This document shows positions 1 through 7,779 of a stretch of DNA of 47,849 bases, in pieces. The position numbers were made by a program, and so were the translations under genes. Positions within the stretch are counted from its first letter, which is position 1. Each line of letters begins with the position of its first letter. The notes under the pieces were generated by a model that was not told the DNA's origin, did no database searches, and saw only the letters and a program-made list of their open reading frames with translations. Source of the stretch: a virus; the IMG/VR virus record IMGVR_UViG_3300043467_000329, positions 1 through 47,849 of that record; one strand, written 5' to 3'.

Positions 1-3247
<3,247 letters not shown>

Positions 3248-3601
3248 TTAAAATCCCCTTGCATCGTAATCGAAATCTCTTCTTGTTTCAAACACATATT
3301 GAGATGTACCAAATGCCGTAGCAGCTGGAGTTAAAGACCCAGCCGTACCTGTGTTAGCATCAAAAGCACCTGCAGCAGTAGTAGTTGAAGTTAAAGCTGT
3401 ACTATCTGCCTTAAGCAAATAGTGGAATTGAACACTTGATGAAGTGCCGCCATCAATCAAATCTTCTTGTTGGTGGTCTACCAATAGGTCAGACTGTTGC
3501 TTAGTAAGTTCTCTTTTAAGGGTGTTCATCATTCTAGACAGCAGCAAGTTGCTGTTGCCCTGAATGGTATTGTTACCCGGCGCACTCCAAACAGCTCTGA
3601 T
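3248..3601 (-). CDS. Short fibre-proximal virion protein, arm B, probable ATC start
   Basis: This 117-residue protein (RAVWSAPGN...SRMMNTLKREL...ARGF) lies directly between the small terminase and the fibre. It is homologous to the 40280-40819 protein but lacks an internal stretch of about 60 residues found there. The conserved sequence reaches back to RAVW, and an in-frame TAA lies just upstream. The only codon at the position of the arm A GTG start is ATC (3601-3599), preceded by GGAG and separated from the terminase stop by the same 2 nt as in arm A. A TTG at 3547 is the nearest ordinary start but would cut off conserved residues. The function is unknown; location suggests virion assembly or fibre attachment. 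Confidence 0.65.
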   Translation of the reverse strand: MRAVWSAPGNNTIQGNSNLLLSRMMNTLKRELTKQQSDLLVDHQQEDLIDGGTSSSVQFHYLLKADSTALTSTTTAAGAFDANTGTAGSLTPAATAFGTSQYVFETRRDFDYDARGF

Positions 3602-3603
3602 AA

Positions 3604-4026
3604 CTACTCCTTATTCTTAATCTTCTGTTGTGTTATTTCAACTATCATAGCCTGAAGTTCGGCATCTGACAAATCTTTAACACTTGATTCAGTTTTAATA
3701 TTAACAGTTTGAGCTTGCTGCAAAAAGCCAGTAGCCTTTAAATACAACTCGGCACTCTTAGTATCACCTGAGACACCCTTAATGTATAAGGCATCTAATA
3801 ATGATTGAGTTCTTTCTGGCGATTCCGCTAGACCCTTGACCCCAATGGACCAACGCTCGATGAAATTTTTTTTCTTTTCCCATGTGCCCAAAGTATTAAT
3901 ATGGACTTCATGTTCTTCAGCCCAAGCCTTTTTGGTAGCTGGGGTTCTAGCATTTTCAGGTGTAAGCAGCCAGCTTAGGTATTCTTCTTGGGCATTGGTT
4001 AAGAAGAGTGCTTCGGTTCTTGACAT
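3604..4026 (-). CDS. Terminase small subunit-like HTH protein, arm B
   Basis: The 140-residue protein has a helix-turn-helix-like N-terminal half (TPATKKAWAEEHEVHINTLGTWEKKKNFIERW) of the type seen in phBC6A51-like small terminases. A repeat-like middle follows (SPERTQSLLDALYIKG, SGDTKSAELYLKATG) and an acidic C-terminal helix. The arm A homologue at 40822-41280 is clearly related but has many substitutions and a longer tail. It would recognise phage DNA and recruit the large terminase. The large subunit is far away in the core (31695-33284), so the pair is split across the variable and shared parts of the genome. ATG start with an AAGGAT site upstream. Confidence 0.65.
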   Translation of the reverse strand: MSRTEALFLTNAQEEYLSWLLTPENARTPATKKAWAEEHEVHINTLGTWEKKKNFIERWSIGVKGLAESPERTQSLLDALYIKGVSGDTKSAELYLKATGFLQQAQTVNIKTESSVKDLSDAELQAMIVEITQQKIKNKE

Positions 4027-4081
4027 GAAATCCTTATCCTTCGGGAAAAAAAGTGTTCTATATGTAAAGATATTCTGTTAC

Positions 4082-4110
4082 ATCATATAGATATCGGTGA
4101 TATATCACAA
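4082..4110 (-). promoter_or_regulatory. Promoter for terminase and fibre genes, with palindromic operator
   Basis: On the minus strand TTGTGA (4110-4105), a 17-nt spacer and TATGAT (4087-4082) form a sigma70-like promoter upstream of the small terminase. A perfect 12-bp palindrome GTGATATATCAC (4097-4108) overlaps the -35 and spacer and could be a repressor site. A near copy (GGTGATATATCAT) lies at 5293-5305. Confidence 0.5.
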
Positions 4111-4137
4111 GTATATCAGAAAAAGATTACAAAAAAC

Positions 4138-4167
4138 TTGTTAATCCTGCTCTTGGTATGGTACTAT
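4138..4167 (+). promoter_or_regulatory. Extended -10 promoter for the OB-fold gene, arm B
   Basis: TTGTTA (4138-4143), an 18-nt spacer and TACTAT (4162-4167), with TG one base upstream of the -10. The same promoter with the same spacing is at 41407-41436. Transcription would start near 4174. Confidence 0.65.
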
Positions 4168-4169
4168 AT

Positions 4170-4293
4170 GGTTACTCGGGTTCTGCATAACAGGAAAACA
4201 TGAATAACAAACAAATATTAAAGGTTGGTTATTCAAGGTAACTGTTACTAGTAACCACATTCAAGTAACCATTATAATCGAAGGAGATTAGAA
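4170..4293 (+). promoter_or_regulatory. Leader of the OB-fold mRNA with GGTTACT/AGTAACC repeats
   Basis: The leader of about 120 nt begins with GGTTACT (4170-4176). It holds the 12-nt palindrome GTTACTAGTAAC (4244-4255) and AGTAACC at 4264-4270, then an AAGGAG site. GGTTACT can pair with either AGTAACC copy, so alternative folds are possible. All these elements are kept in arm A. Autoregulation by the OB-fold protein is an inference. Confidence 0.45.
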
Positions 4294-4719
4294 ATGCAAA
4301 CATTTACAGGAACAATAGCCAAGGTGCCTACCGTTGGCGCAAAACAAATAACCTCAGCAATTAAAATAACAGAAGATAGTAAGCCAATACAGATAGTAGC
4401 TTTTAAGAACTATTGCCCAGTTCAAGTAACCACAGCATTAACCAGTATTAAAATTGGTGATAGCTTTTGCTTCATTGGCAGACAGAAGAAGAACCCTTCC
4501 ACAGGTCAACAGGAAATTGTAGTAGAGAAGCTTGTAGAAACAAAGGATTTAAAATATGCCATTGACCCTAACCTTGATTTTATTATAGGTGGTCTGTCTT
4601 CCTTTAATAACAAGCCAATCAGCATATCAGAACCGCGCGAAGGATGTAAGCAATATTATACAGATGGTGATTTTTATTGGTATGAAGGTCATAAAGAGAA
4701 GTGCCCAACAAGTTTCTAA
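4294..4719 (+). CDS. OB-fold-like, possibly ssDNA-binding protein, arm B
   Basis: In this 141-residue protein, residues 1-80 have the strand pattern of an OB fold (FTGTIAKVP...QITSAIKIT...PIQIVAFKN...SIKIGDSFCFIGRQKKN...QEIVVEKL). The C-terminal third is charged and aromatic with two cysteines (GCKQYY, KEKCPTSF). It differs from the arm A copy (41565-41990) at only three residues, far fewer than neighbouring genes. A single-stranded nucleic acid-binding role is inferred from the fold pattern alone. It is the only candidate replication or recombination protein in arm B and is the first gene after a strong promoter. A run of nine T follows the stop codon. Confidence 0.55.
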   Translation: MQTFTGTIAKVPTVGAKQITSAIKITEDSKPIQIVAFKNYCPVQVTTALTSIKIGDSFCFIGRQKKNPSTGQQEIVVEKLVETKDLKYAIDPNLDFIIGGLSSFNNKPISISEPREGCKQYYTDGDFYWYEGHKEKCPTSF

Positions 4720-4742
4720 TTTTTTTTTTATTATTGTTTTAT

Positions 4743-4772
4743 TTGCTTAGGACAATATGAGGATGCTATACT
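4743..4772 (+). promoter_or_regulatory. Promoter of RNA-A, arm B
   Basis: TTGCTT (4743-4748), an 18-nt spacer and TATACT (4767-4772). The arm A counterpart (42226-42255) has TTGCAT, 18 nt and TATGAT. The start site would be about 4779, the first base of hairpin 1. Confidence 0.65.
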
Positions 4773-4778
4773 GGTAGC

Positions 4779-4925
4779 CTCTTAGGAACGTCCTGAGAGA
4801 CCTTAGAAGAGATTCTAGGGTTACATAATCAGTGATGATGAACTAAATAGTAACTTACTAGGTTGGGGACAACTTAGAGCTTTCGTGAGGAAAGGGCCAG
4901 GGATTAAGTTCTCTGGTCTTTTTCT
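4779..4925 (+). ncRNA. RNA-A: six-hairpin small RNA, arm B
   Basis: This is a stand-alone unit with its own promoter and intrinsic terminator and no open frame of note. Hairpins in order: 4779-4799 (CTCTTAGGA/TCCTGAGAG); 4801-4820 (8 bp, GAGA loop); GTTAC 4820-4824 with GTAAC 4850-4854; 4858-4877 (CTAGGTTG/CAACTTAG, GGGA loop); 4880-4894 (CTTTC/GAAAG); and the terminator stem 4895-4918. The arm A copy (42262-42408) differs mainly in loops or at positions that stay paired. It matches no RNA family that I recognise. A regulatory role is inferred. TAGTAAC (4848-4854) is complementary to GTTACTA in the OB-fold leader. Confidence 0.7.
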
Positions 4926-4928
4926 TTT
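4895..4928 (+). terminator. Intrinsic terminator of RNA-A, arm B
   Basis: GGCCAGGG (4895-4902) pairs with CTCTGGTC (4911-4918) over 8 bp including wobbles, followed by TTTTTCTTTT. Conserved at 42377-42410. Confidence 0.8.
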
Positions 4929-4950
4929 ATTTAACAAGGAGATATTTGGC

Positions 4951-5073
4951 ATGTTTGAATTAGAACCAGAACACAACTTGTGGGATGCTGAACACCCAGA
5001 GTGGTTTATATATGACGTAGAGTTGCTTAATGCTTGGTACTGGGAACAATGTGTAATAGAATTGGAAGGCTAG
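4951..5073 (+). CDS. Small acidic aromatic protein, arm B only
   Basis: This 40-residue ORF starts MFELEPEHNLWDAEHPEW and is rich in Trp, Glu and Asp. An AAGGAG site sits 9 nt before the ATG. It begins 23 nt after the RNA-A U-tract, so it would need read-through of that terminator. Arm A keeps only a few bases around the ribosome site (TATTTGGCAT) and has no equivalent frame. I do not recognise it. Composition suggests a small DNA-mimic-like or host-interaction protein, but that is speculation. Confidence 0.5.
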   Translation: MFELEPEHNLWDAEHPEWFIYDVELLNAWYWEQCVIELEG

Positions 5074-5324
5074 TACTTAAGCTTAACTAGGTACGGGGGT
5101 CTTGGGATTTTATAATAGTCCGTTTGTCCCTACATAGTACGGTACCCTTATGTAAATGGGTATACGGGGGGCCTGGGTGTAGGGGTGTGCCTGGGTGTAT
5201 GTACATGGGTCTGGTAGCACACTGAGTATGATGAGGGTGCTTAGTGGTAGAGCTCATACATAAGAGAGGACCTAACCTGTTACTGGCCTAGTGGTGATAT
5301 ATCATAGGAATATTATCCTAGTCC
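5074..5324 (+). other. Gene-free conserved block, possible further structured RNA
   Basis: No coding frame is evident. A TATAAT at 5111-5116 precedes a stretch from 5126 (GTCCCTACATAGT) to about 5170 that is shared with 42501-42545. It includes TACCC paired with GGGTA and then a GGGGGG run. GCCTGGGTGT occurs at 5171-5180 and again at 5189-5198. GGTGATATATCAT lies at 5293-5305. A -35 element is not clear, so transcription is uncertain. Confidence 0.4.
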
Positions 5325-5354
5325 TTGCACACCTTGACCATCCTGTGCTATACT
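5325..5354 (+). promoter_or_regulatory. Promoter of RNA-B, arm B
   Basis: TTGCAC (5325-5330), an 18-nt spacer and TATACT (5349-5354). Arm A has TTGACA, 18 nt and TATACT at 42653-42682. Predicted start 5360-5362. Confidence 0.65.
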
Positions 5355-5359
5355 ATACG

Positions 5360-5480
5360 TGTCGGTGAGGGAATGACGCGGGGGGCTAGTTCTCTTGCCG
5401 GCATATAATACGAATATAATAGCTAAGCCATAATAAGACCCAGGATTGTACAGTATTCCTTCTGTATAGTCCTGGGTTTC
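5360..5480 (+). ncRNA. RNA-B: two-stem RNA with conserved G6 loop, arm B
   Basis: Stem 1 pairs TGTCGGTGAGGGAA (5360-5373) with TTCTCTTGCCGGCA (5390-5403) across a 16-nt loop holding GGGGGGCT. Stem 2 pairs ACCCAGGATTGTACAG (5438-5453) with CTGTATAGTCCTGGGT (5462-5477) across an 8-nt loop. The linker has AGCTAAGCCATAA, shared with arm A. Its AGCC (5426-5429) could pair with GGCT of the loop (5384-5387). Arm A keeps both stems with many compensatory changes and the same 16- and 8-nt loop lengths. The 3' end has no strong U-tract (TTTCTCC), so the end is approximate. No known family is recognised. Confidence 0.7.
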
Positions 5481-5713
5481 TCCTTGTGTAGTAAGGGTTT
5501 TGTGGGGGAAAAGCTAAGAACTTGACACTGTCTAGTCCTCTATTCTTTAATTAAAGGATGCCCTATATGCAAAGCAGAGGTGTTCTATCTCTTATGCAGA
5601 TACAAAGACCTGGATTTATCTTATATTATGATACTTGTATTGAACTTGTATACCTTGATTAAAGATAAGCACTTGAGCATTAGTCTCTCTATGAGTTCTT
5701 GTCTTATCACAAT
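5481..5713 (+). other. Gene-free stretch with a promoter and a conserved 40-nt block
   Basis: TTGACA (5522-5527), 18 nt and TTTAAT (5546-5551) form a good promoter. Downstream, the block from GTGTTCTATCTCTTAT to CCTGGATTTATC (about 5580-5622) is nearly identical to about 42922-42961 in arm A and holds a small TATCT/AGATA hairpin. I see no coding frame. Confidence 0.4.
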
Positions 5714-5752
5714 TATAATATTAAAAGATTGTTTGTTTTGCGGCGGCCAATC
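5714..5752 (+). promoter_or_regulatory. TATAAT box with GCGGCGGCC start-site hairpin, arm B
   Basis: TATAAT (5714-5719) lies 7 nt before a 26-nt element (5727-5752) that begins GATTG, ends CAATC and contains TTTGCGGCGGCC. Transcription from this box would start at the first base of the element. The same arrangement and spacing is at 43055-43093. The -35 is weak. Confidence 0.45.
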
Positions 5753-5782
5753 TTAATAAATCCAATGTAAATACAAAAGACC

Positions 5783-5840
5783 GAGACAACTGGAGTTCGT
5801 AGGGTCTGCAGTTGTCTCATTTTAAAACCTTACTCCCTAC
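5783..5840 (+). ncRNA. H-type pseudoknot upstream of the membrane protein, arm B
   Basis: Stem 1 is a perfect 10 bp, GAGACAACTG (5783-5792) with CAGTTGTCTC (5809-5818). In its 16-nt loop GTAGGG (5799-5804) is complementary to CCCTAC (5835-5840), just upstream of the AAGGA site. The arm A counterpart uses entirely different bases for both helices. Translational control of the next gene is inferred from position. Confidence 0.6.
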
Positions 5841-5859
5841 AAAAGGATATTATACTACT

Positions 5860-6369
5860 ATGAAAACAGAACAAATTGAACAGATTGTTGCGGCGACCGA
5901 CAATCTTATAGCACAATCAATCAGTGATGCAGTTGCTGAGCAGTTTAAGAAGCAAAATAAGGTTAAGCCTTCTATTAATACTAATATGATTATTGGTATT
6001 GTTATTGGTTTTATTTTAATTCTTGCTTTGTTTGCCGGCAATTCCAAACTAAACAATGTTGCTGATACTATCAAACAGGATAATGCTGGAACAGCTGCAG
6101 TAGTTACTGGAGCACTTACTGGCTTAGAAGGCACTATCGCAGCAGGTGATGCTGATATTATTGCTGGACTTGATGGTATTCAGACTGGTATTGGTGAGAT
6201 TAAAGATTCAGTTGCTAAAATCCCGACCAAACCAGTAGTTATTACTAAGGCTCCTGTTACCACAAAACAACAGAAGTATAATAACTGTGTCAAATGGGTT
6301 GGGAATGCTAAACTCGATGCAGCAAACTCTAAAATCTATCTTGATGCTTGCTTGACTTGGATTAAGTAG
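5860..6369 (+). CDS. Modular membrane-anchored protein, arm B version
   Basis: This 169-residue protein starts at the ATG after AAGGA; an upstream in-frame TTG at 5812 lies inside the pseudoknot and is unlikely. Residues 1-45 are hydrophilic and helical, about 46-68 form one transmembrane helix (MIIGIVIGFILILALFAG), and the rest would be outside the membrane. The C-terminal 80 residues (DADIIAGLDGIQTGIGEIKDSVAKIPTK...YNNCVKWV...LDACLTWIK) are nearly identical to the arm A protein at 43921-44373, while the N-terminal half and membrane helix are unrelated. The two cysteines in the C-terminal domain may pair. Role unknown: exclusion, spanin-like or envelope functions are all possible. Confidence 0.7.
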   Translation: MKTEQIEQIVAATDNLIAQSISDAVAEQFKKQNKVKPSINTNMIIGIVIGFILILALFAGNSKLNNVADTIKQDNAGTAAVVTGALTGLEGTIAAGDADIIAGLDGIQTGIGEIKDSVAKIPTKPVVITKAPVTTKQQKYNNCVKWVGNAKLDAANSKIYLDACLTWIK

Positions 6370-6379
6370 TTTTAAACTT

Positions 6380-6423
6380 GTTAGTAGCATAGGTAATCGG
6401 CTTATGCTATTAACATTTTTTTT
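6380..6423 (+). terminator. Strong intrinsic terminator, arm B
   Basis: GTTAGTAGCATA (6380-6391) pairs with TATGCTATTAAC (6403-6414), 12 bp with one wobble, then A and eight T. Identical at 44382-44425. Confidence 0.9.
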
Positions 6424-6425
6424 AT

Positions 6426-6515
6426 AAGGCGTAGGTTAGTACTGCACCCAAAGGCAGGCGTTACTGTGAATGCTTTGGGGTTGGGTCGGTTGGCCCTTTT
6501 CCAGCCGAAGGCTGG
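6426..6515 (+). other. Conserved element with competing hairpins after the terminator, arm B
   Basis: This element is strongly conserved with 44428-44517. CCCAAAG (6447-6453) pairs with CTTTGGG (6473-6479). Tandem GGTTGG boxes (6479-6484, 6488-6493) can pair with CCAGCC (6501-6506), which can instead close a hairpin with GGCTGG (6510-6515) over a GAA loop. The two folds exclude each other. It may be an RNA switch or a DNA signal such as an origin. Confidence 0.5.
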
Positions 6516-6524
6516 TTCTAGTAT

Positions 6525-6636
6525 AAATGCTTTCTAATGGTTCGGCGTCAACTTTTCTGAAAGTATTCTTAATTTGAATTATTGGTTTGTTTGTTGTCTT
6601 AGGTTTTTTTTTAAATGCTCTCTAATGGTTCGGCGT
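6525..6636 (+). repeat. Paired 24-bp direct repeats, arm B
   Basis: Copies at 6525-6548 and 6613-6636 (core TCTAATGGTTCGGCGT) differ at one base and start 88 bp apart. A run of T precedes the second copy. Arm A has two copies of a different repeat at the same place that shares AATGCT and GCGT. Confidence 0.75.
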
Positions 6637-6703
6637 GAAAATGTTTAGAATGTATCCTAATTGTAAAATTAATATTAAAGTAATAAAATTGGATTTATTG
6701 TTC

Positions 6704-6719
6704 TTTGCGGCGGCCAATC
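6704..6719 (+). repeat. Third GCGGCGGCC element, arm B
   Basis: TTTGCGGCGGCCAATC is identical to 5737-5752 and 43078-43093, here preceded by ATTG (6697-6700) that can pair with CAAT. No TATAAT box stands at the matching distance. Between it and the gene at 6790 I see only a weak TATAAT. Confidence 0.6.
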
Positions 6720-6789
6720 ACATTTAAAAGAATAGATTAGATTGTTACTTTCTGATATAATTGGTTACTATTACTTACAGGAGGATAAT

Positions 6790-6957
6790 ATGCCTAAAAA
6801 GAAGATTAAAGTTTGTGAGTCTTGCGGGAAACCAAAGGTAACTGAAGAGATGAACGCCTTTAAAGCAGTACAAGAAGTCATGCAGTATATTAGAATCAAT
6901 GACAACAGTCCATACATGGTAGAAGAACTGCCACTCTACGAAGGGAAGATAGCATGA
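6790..6957 (+). CDS. Small CxxC protein opening the late plus-strand operon, arm B
   Basis: A 55-residue protein with a Lys-rich start, a single zinc-knuckle-like CESCGKPK motif and a helical remainder (FKAVQEVMQYIRI). A GGAGG site precedes the ATG, which is chosen over an upstream in-frame start. The arm A homologue at 44726-44881 keeps CDSCGKPK and FKAVQEAMKYIRI. One CxxC pair alone would need dimerisation to bind zinc. The stop overlaps the next start (ATGA). Confidence 0.65.
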   Translation: MPKKKIKVCESCGKPKVTEEMNAFKAVQEVMQYIRINDNSPYMVEELPLYEGKIA

Positions 6958-7046
6958 GTTTAAATGAAGTCGTTACATGGTTAGATTTATTTATTTTATT
7001 TAATACTTATTTGTTTGTTAGAATTATAGGGATGTTATTATCATGA
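6954..7046 (+). CDS. 30-residue membrane peptide, arm B
   Basis: MSLNEVVTWLDLFILFNTY followed by LFVRIIGMLLS: nearly the whole peptide could be one transmembrane helix. It starts and ends in ATGA overlaps with its neighbours, which argues for real translation. A 37-residue membrane peptide of different sequence takes this place in arm A (44878-44991). Function unknown. Confidence 0.5.
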   Translation: MSLNEVVTWLDLFILFNTYLFVRIIGMLLS

Positions 7047-7138
7047 TTAATGAGATTGTATTTATGAGTGTTATGTTTGCGGCAATTGCAATAACTATTA
7101 AAGGTGTATGCGGGATTGCAGGGAAGTTAATTAAATGA
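7043..7138 (+). CDS. 31-residue conserved membrane peptide, arm B
   Basis: MINEIVFMSVMFAAIAITIK then GVCGIAGKLIK, a single hydrophobic helix with a basic end. The arm A copy (44981-45076) differs at three residues. Both use ATGA overlaps. Conservation of so short a frame while flanking genes differ supports it being real. Confidence 0.6.
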   Translation: MINEIVFMSVMFAAIAITIKGVCGIAGKLIK

Positions 7139-7779
7139 ACTATTTAAATTTAAATATACCTACGTTCCTTGCCTACCTTGACACAGGGTTCTTGTACAAC
7201 GAGGAACCTAACCATAAGAATGATGCAGTGCCAGTTGAAGTATTTAATTTTACTTCTATACCACAACGCTGTGGTTTGTTTAGCGTCATGACTGAGTGGG
7301 GAACACAGCACGCAAGAGTGCCTATCCATTACCTACGCGCAACACCAGATGCTACAACAGCTTACCCATTGGACTGGTTGCAGCTTTGGGATAACATGTC
7401 ATACTACGCAAGTGCCGGCATCTATGACTACCTGAAGAACAGAACAGCTATGATAATGTTAAAGGATAAGACCAGACACAAGGCTAAGTACATGTTTACT
7501 ATTGACTGGTGCCTTGGACCACAATACCATGCAGGATATGGTGAGATGGCAGCAGGACACAAGTGTGCACACGTCTTTGAGGGTGAAGGTGGACAGTTCT
7601 TCATGCAGCCAAACAACAGAGTGCTGTGGTTAGATGGTGGTGCATGGATTAGTAAAGAGTTAACCAAGCCAGACTGGAAAGTCTTTGGCTTAGAGTTTAG
7701 CTGTGAATCTACTGGCTCACGTTGGGTATCAGAATCAGATGAAGAATTATATTTTTACGACTTTAAGGAAAAGCCATGA
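7135..7779 (+). CDS. 214-aa hypothetical protein, arm B only
   Basis: A globular, tryptophan- and histidine-rich protein with no membrane segment. Clusters such as DWCLGPQYHAGYGEMAAGHKCAH and WLDGGAWISKEL might form a metal site, but I do not recognise the family. It is coupled by ATGA overlaps to the membrane peptide before it and the glycosyltransferase after it, which suggests a role in the same surface-modification operon. Arm A goes straight from the membrane peptide to the glycosyltransferase. Confidence 0.6.
   Translation: MNYLNLNIPTFLAYLDTGFLYNEEPNHKNDAVPVEVFNFTSIPQRCGLFSVMTEWGTQHARVPIHYLRATPDATTAYPLDWLQLWDNMSYYASAGIYDYLKNRTAMIMLKDKTRHKAKYMFTIDWCLGPQYHAGYGEMAAGHKCAHVFEGEGGQFFMQPNNRVLWLDGGAWISKELTKPDWKVFGLEFSCESTGSRWVSESDEELYFYDFKEKP

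Noticed and set aside
4820-4854. TGATGA in RNA-A as a C/D-box RNA or tRNA-like element
   Set aside because: There is no matching D box, no k-turn context and no tRNA arms, and C/D RNAs are not expected in bacterial phages.
5783-5840. Known riboswitch such as preQ1 or SAM-II
   Set aside because: These have conserved ligand-binding bases, whereas the two copies here share topology but not sequence.
5812-5859. Longer start (TTG) for the arm B membrane protein
   Set aside because: It falls within the pseudoknot 3' arm, has no ribosome site, and the added residues have no arm A counterpart.
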